From assembly GCA_002501205.1 (NCBI GenBank), contig DLRW01000068.1:1-23740 (forward strand): 23,740 nt of DNA, given 5' to 3'. The notes beneath the pieces are model-generated. The model was not told the DNA's origin. It searched no databases and saw only the letters and a program-made list of their open reading frames with translations. The stretch comes from Flavobacteriales bacterium UBA7878 (GTDB lineage: Bacteria; Bacteroidota; Bacteroidia; Flavobacteriales; Schleiferiaceae). The translations under genes and the position numbers were made by a program. Shown one piece after another: positions 6,801 through 15,135 of this stretch (the first letter of the stretch is position 1; every line of letters begins with the position of its first letter).

Positions 6801-9564
6801 AATTCGTGATGCCAGTAATGTGATGGTTCACGATATGGCAGTTACGCACCCATCTTCAACCATCAATGGACCGGGCTCAGGTCAGGTTACTTATTACACT
6901 GGATCTTCCAGTGCAAACTCCGCTTTGAGCAATGCTTCCAACTGGACTACCGATGCATCTACCAGTGGTACTCCTGGTGCTCCAAATGGAGGAGCCAACA
7001 CTACCTGGATTCAAGGAATTCGTCCTGCGGCAGGTGCTGTACCAACCCCCATTGGATTAAGTATAGGAACCTTCACTACCACTACCATGGATATTAGCTG
7101 GGCCAAGCCCAGCGGTACTTACGGAACGGATTGGGATGGTGTATTAATCTTTGTTTCGGATGGTTCCAATGGTATCGATTTAAGTGCCAGCGGTCAGGAT
7201 GGAATAGACTATACCGCGAACCTTGCATACAGCAGCGGAACCTTCGCCACGGATGCCGGAGCAAATGATAATGCCTACTGTGTGGCCAATCAAACTACCG
7301 ATGCGAATGGCAGTATAACAGTGACTGGCTTAACTACCGGAACTACCTACTATGTATATGGATACACCTATAAAGAAGTAAGTGGAAATGCCGATGATGA
7401 TGACTTCTCCAGCGAGGTAAGTGGAGGTAATGCAACCCCTGCCGCCCTTCCTTCCGCTGGTGATTTAGTGATCAGTGAGATCATGTACAATTCCAGCAGC
7501 ACCGATGATGAGTGGATTGAAATCTACAATGCTTCTGGATCCGCCATTAGCTTTGACGGTTCATGGAGATTGAGCTATTCTGGAAACAACTTTGACTTAA
7601 ATGGTTTCACCATTAATAATGGAGCCTATTTAACCATTGCCTTAGGAAGTAATGGAGATGGTACTTTCAACAATGACAATGCCTTCACTCCAGACACCAA
7701 TAGCTTAAATGTTCTGAATGCAAATGTGGCTTCAACCAACAATAGCAACAATTTGGGTAATGCCAGCGAAACGGTAGCGATTATTTACGATCCAAGTGGT
7801 GCAAATCTTACTATCGACGAAGTAACTTATGATGATGCTTCTCCTTGGCCAAGTTCTGCGGATGGCAATGGTCCGAGTTTAACCTTAATGGATCTGGCTT
7901 CTGATATTACACAAGCGGCCAATTGGAGAGCTTCTTATGCTGATGGCGGTACATCTGGAACAGCAGCTATTACTGAGCTTATCTATACCAGCTCAGCTTG
8001 GAATACTACTCCGAATAGTAGTACAGATTCAGCTAATGCTACTGTGAAAACTGGTGAAAGCTATTCATTTGCAGCTGATGCTGCGGTAAAAGATTTGACC
8101 ATTGAGTCGGGAGCAACTTTAACCATTAGCTCGGGTAATGTATTAAGCGTTCACGGTGACATCGCTAACAATGGTAGTGTAGTGGTAGAAAGCGGTGCCA
8201 GCTTGGTGCAAACTAAAGCTAGTGATGCGAACTCAGGAAGTGGAAGCTACAGCGTAAGCCGTGCCTTTACTCCTTTTAACCAAACCCGTTTCAGCTACTG
8301 GTCTTCACCGGTTAGCAATGCCAATATTGCTACGGTGTTTAGTGCTTCTAATCCTAATGACCTGTATCAATATATCACAGGTACCGGTTGGTCATCGTAT
8401 TCTAGCGGAACCATGAATCCTGGTCAGGGATATGCCGCTACACCTAGCTTAAATGGGGGAGTAAACTTCAATGATAGCAAGACCTTTAGTGGTGATATCA
8501 ATAATGGGGATGTAAGCATCACCGTAAATAGTGTTAGCGCTGGAGATTATATCCTTTTAGGTAATCCTTATCCATCTGCTATTGACTTCACAGCCTTTGC
8601 TTCAGCTCATAGCGATATCGTAGCTACTGCTTACTATTGGGATGCCAGTCCATCAAATGCTGGTGATGCACAATATGCTAGTTGGAATGCTTCTGGCCAT
8701 GTGGCTGCACCTAATTCCGGCCGCAATGCACCAAGTAGCAGCACTCGCGCTATGCAGGGATTCTTTGTACAAGTTGCTCCCGGATATGCTGGAGGAAACT
8801 TAAGCTTCACATTCACCAATGCCATGCGTGATGTGAGTGGTAATACCAGCGCTGGATTCTTCAAAACTGAAACTCGTGAAAGGGCTTGGTTTAATCTAAG
8901 CACTGATTCTGCGGCTAACCAGATTTTGATCATGTTGGATAATCGCGCCAGTGATGCTTACGATAACCTATTTGATGCGCCTATCTATAAGGCCAATCAA
9001 TACCATTCTTTCTATTCTATGCAGGATAGTTTAGAGTACAGCATTCAAGGTTTGCCTTATGTACAAAGCGGCAAGGTGAAGAGCATTCCATTAGGTGTGG
9101 ATGCATGGTACAAAGGAATGTATACCATCTCTTTGGATTCTTTGAATACCTGGGATGCGACTAATGCCATCATCTTGGTAGACAGCTTAAACGGTATCAA
9201 AACCGATTTAAGTCAGAACGACTATCAGTTTAGTGTAAATCAAAGGGGTATCATCCACAATCGCTTTTACTTATTGTTGGGAGCAGATCAGAGCATTGGT
9301 TTAGAAGAGAATTTCAGCAATGGCTTGAGCTGGTATCAAGATGCCAAAGGAAACCTGGTGATCAATGATGATTTCAAAGCAGGCTTCCAAGAAATTGAAA
9401 TACGCGATATGCGCGGTCAATTGATCTATAAAGGTCAATTAGACGCCCAAAACATTCAACACCAAATCGGAACTGAATCTTTCAGCACCGGAGTATACTT
9501 GATCCATTTGCTGGATCGTGAGCAAGTAAGCCACAGCAGCAAGGTGATGATCAAGAAGTTTTAA
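3811..9564 (+). CDS. Giant multidomain secreted protein (Calx-beta, Fn3, lamin-tail modules) with a T9SS-type C-terminal tail
   Basis: The 1917-residue product begins with a signal peptide ending LYGQ (about residues 1-21). Reading by motif: a jelly-roll or anchor-like domain (about 22-180), a Calx-beta domain (182-305; VNEGDGTYDLTLSI, then YEGTENLIFEI), and a second jelly-roll domain starting PLPYSQDF and ending DDISLS (306-463). Two tandem modules (463-610 and 611-767) both end GTQTI and resemble the BNR-associated N-terminal domain. These are followed by Fn3 (768-885), lamin-tail 1 (886-1070; INEMSQG, EWIEI), Fn3 (1075-1211), lamin-tail 2 (1215-1385; ISEIMYN, EWIEIYN), a short beta-helix-like stretch (1400-1470) and a pre-tail module with GNPYPSAIDF (1584-1593). 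The end (1830-1917) has the T9SS core (IRDMRGQLIY, then STGVYLIHL, basic end) but lacks YPNP. The role is probably surface adhesion or matrix binding; this is inference. It likely shares a transcript with the 59-residue gene. Confidence 0.9.
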   Translation: MLQKLKFVGLFLFLGTILYGQTTIYSEDFTGQNGKGAVGPTPTIDVSGVSWTIDVSSASLTATTDWFQVVSEIFEARDIDGNAYWLSPSIDISAYTNVSISLDAAEDGTMEASDIFVTEYRIDGGAWTQASTNGSLNDDFTSATVSESGLSGSSLEIRVTMNNGAGSEYHKLDNVLVQGTLASSDTRVNFASSSATVNEGDGTYDLTLSITNEDATNATTCSVAIVAGGTGTAADVNNYPSPAAQANVTFPAGSAADQTITLTITDDASYEGTENLIFEIQSVAGGSNAAVGPTSQLDLSITDNENAPLPYSQDFASSSVPTAWTFTDFTVENTANAGGSAYEAELSYSNDNAGTSAITSEPIDASGANLIELSWKQNLDYYEGGSGADFVIKVQTSTDGSNFSDVYTKTVSADETGTETVQISTSNGAGNSSLYVRWLYASNGDRFSYWRIDDISLSTATVPSITVEDNSQPSAANVSQGALNHILAAVSAAVADNDATITDFNIAVNGSFDSDDIDNFQLYYATSNSFGSASQIGSDISGNGNGTSQSLSFSGLSTTISSGATGYFWLVADVNASANAANTLTAQSPSLSFNSGNVTNNSSVAGTQTIVSATPVAALADNGTQIAAANVPGDSANHVISSFQIAISDANADLNGLDITTSGTYQASDVSNLKLWYSTDNTFDAGSDQTLATIASPTAAGVQSFSSFNQIITNGSTGYFFISVDFPCAATASNTIAVTLIEDADLGFNGSTNTSGTASGAGTQTIINANPADASSFSAGAGSSEANLSWTNPSCFDEVIVVAHTATISGTPSGSGYTANSQDYTDANNPSFPTAGSVVYNGTGTSTTITGLSNGTQYFFKVFARKGSNWSTGVENNATPSSGIAVFINEMSQGSGGSKEWIEIVVTENGTDLRGWDIGDNDDGSYSEFLEFSTDNAWSNVDAGTVIAIYNGADVDGTITADSDFSDHQVTIASNNSTYFSGSWGSFGNSDGDDLAAIRDASNVMVHDMAVTHPSSTINGPGSGQVTYYTGSSSANSALSNASNWTTDASTSGTPGAPNGGANTTWIQGIRPAAGAVPTPIGLSIGTFTTTTMDISWAKPSGTYGTDWDGVLIFVSDGSNGIDLSASGQDGIDYTANLAYSSGTFATDAGANDNAYCVANQTTDANGSITVTGLTTGTTYYVYGYTYKEVSGNADDDDFSSEVSGGNATPAALPSAGDLVISEIMYNSSSTDDEWIEIYNASGSAISFDGSWRLSYSGNNFDLNGFTINNGAYLTIALGSNGDGTFNNDNAFTPDTNSLNVLNANVASTNNSNNLGNASETVAIIYDPSGANLTIDEVTYDDASPWPSSADGNGPSLTLMDLASDITQAANWRASYADGGTSGTAAITELIYTSSAWNTTPNSSTDSANATVKTGESYSFAADAAVKDLTIESGATLTISSGNVLSVHGDIANNGSVVVESGASLVQTKASDANSGSGSYSVSRAFTPFNQTRFSYWSSPVSNANIATVFSASNPNDLYQYITGTGWSSYSSGTMNPGQGYAATPSLNGGVNFNDSKTFSGDINNGDVSITVNSVSAGDYILLGNPYPSAIDFTAFASAHSDIVATAYYWDASPSNAGDAQYASWNASGHVAAPNSGRNAPSSSTRAMQGFFVQVAPGYAGGNLSFTFTNAMRDVSGNTSAGFFKTETRERAWFNLSTDSAANQILIMLDNRASDAYDNLFDAPIYKANQYHSFYSMQDSLEYSIQGLPYVQSGKVKSIPLGVDAWYKGMYTISLDSLNTWDATNAIILVDSLNGIKTDLSQNDYQFSVNQRGIIHNRFYLLLGADQSIGLEENFSNGLSWYQDAKGNLVINDDFKAGFQEIEIRDMRGQLIYKGQLDAQNIQHQIGTESFSTGVYLIHLLDREQVSHSSKVMIKKF

Positions 9565-9581
9565 TTAAAACCTATCACGAT

Positions 9582-9761
9582 ATGAAAACAATGAAAGTAC
9601 TAAGCTTAGGGCTATTCTTAATGCTCGGTCTTCAAATGAGTGCACAGCCTGCACCGCCTTCTTCCGATAATACCGCGCCCATTCCTGGCTTAGCCATTTT
9701 GGCTGCCGCTGGTGCCGCCTTAGGTATCAAGAAGGTTCACGATAGTAAAAAGGACGCTTAA
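9582..9761 (+). CDS. 59-residue PID-CTERM-like small exported protein with a C-terminal membrane segment
   Basis: This short gene lies 17 nt after the giant gene and ends 31 nt before a strong terminator, so the two are probably co-transcribed. The product has a signal peptide (MKTMKVLSLGLFLMLGLQMSA, cut before Q22) and a Pro-rich linker (QPAPPSSDNTAP, 22-33). These precede PIPGLAILAAAGAALGIKK (33-51), a motif-hydrophobic segment-basic arrangement, and a Lys-rich end. It resembles the tripartite C-terminal sorting signals of Bacteroidota called PID-CTERM (usually PIDGG, here PIPGL), which are analogous in layout to PEP-CTERM. That family match is from memory and eye only. After removal of the signal peptide only about 37 residues remain, nearly all of them sorting signal, so it may itself be a lipoprotein-like or membrane peptide partner of the giant protein. 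Function unknown. Confidence 0.75.
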   Translation: MKTMKVLSLGLFLMLGLQMSAQPAPPSSDNTAPIPGLAILAAAGAALGIKKVHDSKKDA

Positions 9762-9792
9762 GCGCAGCTCCAATTTACTGGTTGTCCAAACC

Positions 9793-9824
9793 AAAGCCGT
9801 CTCGGTTATACCGAGACGGCTTTT
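9793..9824 (+). terminator. Rho-independent terminator of the giant-protein operon
   Basis: A perfect 14-bp stem (AAAGCCGTCTCGGT / ACCGAGACGGCTTT) with a 3-nt loop TAT at 9807-9809 ends in a T-run. It closes the transcript after the 59-residue gene. Confidence 0.93.
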
Positions 9825-9912
9825 GCATTTACTAAATTAATATTCATAGCGATGTAAATCTTCGATACCTTGAAGGACGTTTTTTATCTCCAAACCTTAA
9901 ACAATCTTCCAA

Positions 9913-12900
9913 ATGAAAATCGCAAAATTGCTTGTCTGCCTAATAATAGGCTTCACCGTAAATGCTCAAGTGACCAATTTTGATGAGCTTGAAGTGCAAA
10001 TCAATTCTGCAACCGTACCCTATGAGGCAATTAGAAAAGGTGCAGATAGTTTATTTAACGCTTGGCATGCCGCAAATCCGAATGATACTGGTCTTGCCCC
10101 TCTTGAAAAGAAGTTCATTCGATGGAAAAGCTTGGCACAAAGCCGAGCTTATATAGTTGGTCAACCATCTACCACCTCGATTTCCCTAAAGGCCAATATG
10201 GCTTCTGCCGTTGGTTTAGTTGGTTACTGTGATAATGGGCCTTCTGAAAATCAATGGGTAAGTATTGGGCCAAATCCTCAGACAGGAGATGTGCAAGCCC
10301 ATGGGATTATTAATGCTTTGGCAGTTCATCCAAGTAACGAGAGCATTATTTACGCTGGATCAGAATATTCCGGATTATACAAGACTACTGATGGAGGTCA
10401 AAATTGGACAAACGTGACTGATTCTTATCAACTCCCGGGATTGGGAGTAGTAGCCGTCGCAATTGATCCTCTTAGTCCAAATGTAGTTTTAGCGGGAACT
10501 CATTCTCAATCGTTTGGGTATCCTGGTTGGTTAGATTATTCTACACAGGGAATCGGAATGTTAAGAAGTACCAATGGCGGAGCTAGTTGGTCGGTAGTAA
10601 ATTTTCCGACAATCGGAGGGTGTGCAAGGATTGATGTGATTCGCTTTAACCCACAGAATCCTAATACAGTTTTTGCCGCCGGTGCATGTGGTATCTATAA
10701 AAGTACCAATAACGGCGTGTCCTGGACTCAGGTATATGATAATAGTGCTGACCCTATTTTAAAGAAAGTGCATTTTATTGATTTGGAAATTGGATTAGCT
10801 GATACCAGTATGATCTGCGCCTCAACTATCAAAACAGATAAAATAGATGAGACGGTTAAAGCCGCTCGCGTTTTTTGTTCAAATGACGGAGGTGCTACGT
10901 TCCTAGATAGAACACCTCCTAAGGCGTGTCTATACACAACTGGCCCATCAGATACCACTTGGTATAGAGCAGCGAGGTCCATAGCGTTAGATATAAGTCC
11001 TGCAGATTCAAGTAATATTTATGCGTTTTTTGGGTCCAGAGCAGGTACTCCGGTTGTACAATCAGCAACATTGTATAAAACTAGCGATGGCGGTCAAACA
11101 TGGATTGAACATTACGATCATACTGGTCCGAGTGATAAAATTGTTACCGAAGGATGGCAAGGAGTGAATTGGGGTCGATACCGATATCAATTCGAATTAA
11201 GTAATGTAGATGTCAATAAGGTATACCTTGGTGGGAATAAGATGTATACAAAGAATTTGCAATCGGATACAAATGCCTGGAACCCCATTACAGAGTATCT
11301 CCCAGTTGTAGCCCATCATGCTGACATTAGAGCAATAATTAATCGAGGTGTGGATTCTCTTGGTAATGATCGGCTTTATATAGCCAATGACGGAGGAGTT
11401 AGTAAGACATTTGATGGGGGTGCAAGTTGGGTAGACCTTTCAGGAAATGGTCTCTCAATTTCACAAATCCATGGATTTGCAAGTTGGCCTTATAATGATC
11501 GTGTTTTAATGGGGGCCATGCACAATGGATTTCATTTATTCAGTGGGAGTACTAGACGACTCTTTAATTCAATACAGCACTTAAATGTGGATGGCGGATT
11601 TGTATTGCCTGAGCCAGGAAATGATAATGTTGTTTATGCACATACAAACGGTGGATTGCATCGATGTGTTCTAAATGCGAGTGGCAACCGTTATTCCAGC
11701 GTAATTAATCTTGGGGTATATACTGATTTGAAAATGAAATTTGATGGGGCAATTTCTGATTCAGTTTATATTTATTATGCCGATAAAGGCTTGATTAATG
11801 ATACCGTATATGTTGAGCTGAGTAGATATAATGCTACATCGCTAAAGGAGAATGTTGAGCTTCAGCCTAGGTTGACTCAGGGGTTCTCAACAATCAAGGT
11901 GGCCCCTTCTGACCCTGAGGTAGTTTTTGCTGCGGTGTTTGAACCGTGTTGGAACTGTACCGATAATGGGGGAAATGTTTCAAAGAAATTATATAAAAAG
12001 CAAAATGGTCAATGGAATGACCTGTCGCCAAGTTTGCGAGCTGTACAGGATTCATCAATTCAGTATTTGGATCGATGTTATATAGAAGACTTAGTTATTG
12101 ATCCAATGGATGCTAATCGAGTATGGGTTGGAATGGCCTATTACGATTATATACCAGGAACCCAGAGTGGAAGGAATAGAGTGTTTTATAGCGATGACGG
12201 CGGGCTAAGCTGGAGCGATCAATCAAACGGCCTTCCTCCCTATCCAGTGAATTGTCTGACCTATCAGGAAGGAAGTGATGATGTGATATATGCTGGTACT
12301 GATGCGGGAGTTTACTATTGGGATAAGCAAGGAGATAATGGGAATGGTAAATGGGAATGTTTTAACAATGGCCTACCTGCAGCTATTATTACTAAAATTG
12401 ATGTGCACCCTTGCCGCGGGGTAGTTATTGCTTCTACTTTTGGGAGGAGTATGTGGCAGTCTCCTATGGTACAAAGTAAGGGAGAATATCATGTAACAAG
12501 CTCTACGACTTGGGGTTCAGGATCAACACATCAATTTATCTCAGATTTAATTGTTGATGCCGGAGCGATACTAACGATTTCTGGAACTGTTGAGTTTGCT
12601 CCGGGAAGCAGGCTGGTAATTAAGCCAGGGGCTCGAGTGAATTTAGATGGTGGTGAGTTAACGGCTTATGACAATTGCGGAATAGGTGATCTTAATTGGG
12701 AAGGTGTACAAGTTTATGGAGTGCCTAGCCAAAGTCAGTATGGAGGAAATCACGGAGTATTATTTGTTTCGAATGGAGGAGTGATAAGTCATGCTAGAAC
12801 TGCCGTTAGCAATGTTGGATGGAACGATGAGGATTTTCTATGGGGAACTCAAGGGGGAGTTATATCGGCTGTTGGGGCTACGTTCTTAAATAATAGACGC

Positions 12901-15081
12901 GACCTACAGTTCGTGTCATTCCATAACCATTGGTATGGTTCAAAAGAATGGGACTACCAGGCGGATTTTATTAACTGCACTTTTTCTCGAGATAATAATT
13001 ACCGTATGGCAGAACCTTACGCAGCTGTTACTATGTGGGATGTGAACGGAGTAGAGTTCTTAGGCTGTACCTTTACCAATGAAGTTACTGCTTTCCCTAA
13101 TAGTGGGTATGGGATATATGCTCTTGGGGCACAGTTTGAAGTGGATAAGAGGCTGGGTCCAACTGGTGGAAATGACTCTACACGATTTGAAGGATACAAC
13201 TATGCTATTTATGCCACAAATGTGAATAGAGCTGATCGGTTTACAAGTATTGCAAATTCTAGCTTTAGTGACAACAAACATGGGGTTTATTTAAGTAACC
13301 ACTCTAATGCCAAGGTAGTGAGTAACCGCATCAAGATTCCGGACGTTCTTGCAGGTTCAAGTCAGCCAGCATTATATGGGTTCTACTTTGACGCGAGTAC
13401 TGGATATAGCTTTATGCAAAATGAAGTTATTGGTCGCGGGACTAATTATCCCAAGGTTGGAGCTGTTTTTCATAATAACGGTAGCGCAGCTAACCTTTCA
13501 TATAAAAATAGCTTTGACAAACTGACCTATGGAACCGAGGCTATTGGGAATAACAAGGGTACTGGTGAGCAGGGAGGTCTGCTCTTTAAGTGTAATAATT
13601 ACGGGGAAAATACTGACAATGCTAATGATATTGTCGTGTGGGTTGACCAGAGTAATTCTTTTGCTCAGGGTATTGCAGCTAATCAAGGGTATTTTGATGT
13701 TACATTGCAAGATCCAACCAGTTTGGCTAATAATTTGTTTAGTCAGTACCAGCAGGACATTTATAATGAACAAGGAGCTTACAAGTTTAATTATTACTAT
13801 AGTTCTGGTGGGAACCGTTATGAACCTACTGCCCCATATAACATTACAGGCATTGATGTGTTTTTTGGGAACTATGTATATAATACGGTTTGTCCAAATA
13901 AGGTAGATAATACAGGAGCGGTAATTAGTGGTGATTTAACCGCTGAACTCGGTGAGCTCGGGGCGAGTGAAGGTCAGTTAAGTGGTAAGCGAAGCTTATA
14001 CACTCAGTTGCTTAATGGAGGTAATACAGCAGAATTAGAGGCTGAAATCCTCTTTGCTGGTCAATCCGAATACCAGGATTTGTATGTTGAACTGATGCAA
14101 ATCTCACCTTATGTTGATGAGGGGCAATTAATTGACTTAATCAATAATAGTGGATTTCCAGAATTGGCCTTGCGAAATGTTTTAGTAGCAAATCCGCATA
14201 GTGGAAGGAGTCCTGATGTTATGACTGCTTTGGTAGAACGTAGTCCGGCTGTAAGCCAACAGACGATACTGGATGTTGAAAATGGTAGTCAAACAATAAC
14301 TGCGAAAGATGTTATTGAAGCTGAAATGGCAGCCTTGCATATCGATATTGCAATCAATGTTCGAAATATTCAGAATTTTTACATTACTGATTCAATCTTT
14401 TGGGATACGGATAGTCTGGTTAATTTATTTTCTGCTCGAAAGGAAGCAGAGTATGTTTTTATGTTAGCCGAATATTATGCCAACAAGGGGGAATATACCA
14501 ATGTTACTAATACTTTAGAGTCTGCCGATCAAACTTGGTGGAGCGAATCCGATATGAGTACTCTTTCTGGATTACAGCTCTATTATAGTTATCTTGAAGA
14601 TGTGATAGTTTCTGGGGATGGCTTATCAAGTCTCAGTAATACTGCAAAACAAAATCTGCAGAATCTCAGAGATAATACCGAGAGTGCATTCGTGTGGCAG
14701 AAGTCAAACGGTGTCCTTTCAATGTTGAATTTAGGGGATGATAGTTATATTGAACCAGTATACTTGGCTCCAAGCTTTAAAAACCAATTGGAGGCAAATC
14801 GACCAGAGAAGCCATCTTCAACCTTCTCCGTGTTTCCAAATCCTGCTTCAGATTATATCGAAGTTCATTGGGATTGGTTTGAGGAAGGTATCGACGGTGA
14901 TCTAGAGCTTAAATTGTTCTCGGTAAACGGTCAGCTCATTAAGCTGGAGAGAATCACAGACTACGGTAAAAACATTTGGGTACTAAATACTGTGGGTATA
15001 GTTCCGGGAATGTATATAGTTAATCTTTCGGATAATGAGGGGAATAGCCTTTTTGAACAAAAAATTTCTTTAATTAACTAG
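9913..15081 (+). CDS. Giant Asp-box (BNR/sortilin-like) and beta-helix secreted protein with T9SS type A sorting domain
   Basis: The 1722-residue product starts with a signal peptide ending VNAQ (residues 1-19). Asp-box repeats (S/T-x-D/N-x-G-x-T/S-W) lie at about 157 (KTTDGGQNW), 218 (RSTNGGASW), 263 (KSTNNGVSW), 322 (SNDGGATF), 389 (KTSDGGQTW), 498 (KTFDGGASW) and 759 (YSDDGGLSW), indicating one or two beta-propellers of the sialidase/Vps10/Ycf48 type. From about 860 to 1250 the Gly/Asn-rich repeats (VDAGAILTISG, then LVIKPGARVNLDGG) suggest a right-handed beta-helix. Residues about 1346-1630 look helical. The T9SS tail is 1638-1722 (FSVFPNPASDYIEV, then GMYIVNLSDNEG). No sialidase catalytic set was recognised, so binding or adhesion is more likely than hydrolysis. 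Codon choice is visibly less biased than in the preceding giant gene. No good promoter box was found in the gap after the terminator; TACCTTGA at 9866-9873 is a weak candidate. Confidence 0.9.
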   Translation: MKIAKLLVCLIIGFTVNAQVTNFDELEVQINSATVPYEAIRKGADSLFNAWHAANPNDTGLAPLEKKFIRWKSLAQSRAYIVGQPSTTSISLKANMASAVGLVGYCDNGPSENQWVSIGPNPQTGDVQAHGIINALAVHPSNESIIYAGSEYSGLYKTTDGGQNWTNVTDSYQLPGLGVVAVAIDPLSPNVVLAGTHSQSFGYPGWLDYSTQGIGMLRSTNGGASWSVVNFPTIGGCARIDVIRFNPQNPNTVFAAGACGIYKSTNNGVSWTQVYDNSADPILKKVHFIDLEIGLADTSMICASTIKTDKIDETVKAARVFCSNDGGATFLDRTPPKACLYTTGPSDTTWYRAARSIALDISPADSSNIYAFFGSRAGTPVVQSATLYKTSDGGQTWIEHYDHTGPSDKIVTEGWQGVNWGRYRYQFELSNVDVNKVYLGGNKMYTKNLQSDTNAWNPITEYLPVVAHHADIRAIINRGVDSLGNDRLYIANDGGVSKTFDGGASWVDLSGNGLSISQIHGFASWPYNDRVLMGAMHNGFHLFSGSTRRLFNSIQHLNVDGGFVLPEPGNDNVVYAHTNGGLHRCVLNASGNRYSSVINLGVYTDLKMKFDGAISDSVYIYYADKGLINDTVYVELSRYNATSLKENVELQPRLTQGFSTIKVAPSDPEVVFAAVFEPCWNCTDNGGNVSKKLYKKQNGQWNDLSPSLRAVQDSSIQYLDRCYIEDLVIDPMDANRVWVGMAYYDYIPGTQSGRNRVFYSDDGGLSWSDQSNGLPPYPVNCLTYQEGSDDVIYAGTDAGVYYWDKQGDNGNGKWECFNNGLPAAIITKIDVHPCRGVVIASTFGRSMWQSPMVQSKGEYHVTSSTTWGSGSTHQFISDLIVDAGAILTISGTVEFAPGSRLVIKPGARVNLDGGELTAYDNCGIGDLNWEGVQVYGVPSQSQYGGNHGVLFVSNGGVISHARTAVSNVGWNDEDFLWGTQGGVISAVGATFLNNRRDLQFVSFHNHWYGSKEWDYQADFINCTFSRDNNYRMAEPYAAVTMWDVNGVEFLGCTFTNEVTAFPNSGYGIYALGAQFEVDKRLGPTGGNDSTRFEGYNYAIYATNVNRADRFTSIANSSFSDNKHGVYLSNHSNAKVVSNRIKIPDVLAGSSQPALYGFYFDASTGYSFMQNEVIGRGTNYPKVGAVFHNNGSAANLSYKNSFDKLTYGTEAIGNNKGTGEQGGLLFKCNNYGENTDNANDIVVWVDQSNSFAQGIAANQGYFDVTLQDPTSLANNLFSQYQQDIYNEQGAYKFNYYYSSGGNRYEPTAPYNITGIDVFFGNYVYNTVCPNKVDNTGAVISGDLTAELGELGASEGQLSGKRSLYTQLLNGGNTAELEAEILFAGQSEYQDLYVELMQISPYVDEGQLIDLINNSGFPELALRNVLVANPHSGRSPDVMTALVERSPAVSQQTILDVENGSQTITAKDVIEAEMAALHIDIAINVRNIQNFYITDSIFWDTDSLVNLFSARKEAEYVFMLAEYYANKGEYTNVTNTLESADQTWWSESDMSTLSGLQLYYSYLEDVIVSGDGLSSLSNTAKQNLQNLRDNTESAFVWQKSNGVLSMLNLGDDSYIEPVYLAPSFKNQLEANRPEKPSSTFSVFPNPASDYIEVHWDWFEEGIDGDLELKLFSVNGQLIKLERITDYGKNIWVLNTVGIVPGMYIVNLSDNEGNSLFEQKISLIN

Positions 15082-15091
15082 TTGTAAATAG

Positions 15092-15119
15092 AAGGCGGTG
15101 ACTTCACTGTCACCGCCTT
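15092..15119 (+). terminator. Stem-loop (terminator or attenuator) between the BNR gene and paralogue 1
   Basis: AAGGCGGTGAC and GTCACCGCCTT form an 11-bp stem with a 6-nt loop at 15103-15108. The following T-tract is broken (TTTAACTCTTTT). The hairpin ends 11 nt before the ATG at 15131, leaving no room for a complete promoter between them. It may only partly terminate, giving reduced read-through into the paralogues. Confidence 0.7.
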
Positions 15120-15135
15120 TAACTCTTTTAATGAA
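15109..15135 (+). repeat. Duplicated leader, copy 1
   Basis: The segment beginning GTCACCGCCTTT (right arm of the hairpin) and running through AACTCTTTTAATGAA recurs at 16675-16702 before paralogue 2, with one extra T there. It marks the 5' side of the duplication that produced the two genes. Confidence 0.85.

Noticed and set aside
8634..8933. Antisense open frame inside the giant gene (and similar ones at 251-544, 1746-2066, 10728-10982, 13498-13773)
   Set aside because: They lie fully inside well-supported coding regions on the other strand, lack recognisable motifs and look like compositional shadows.
3811..9564. Repetitive Ser/Gly/Asn/Thr codons suggesting CRISPR-like or satellite repeats
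   Set aside because: The repetition is at the protein-composition and domain level; no fixed-length direct repeat with unique spacers is present.
15098..15130. In-frame GTG start inside the hairpin for paralogue 1
   Set aside because: It would place 11 extra residues before a normal signal peptide; paralogue 2 starts at the ATG equivalent to 15131.
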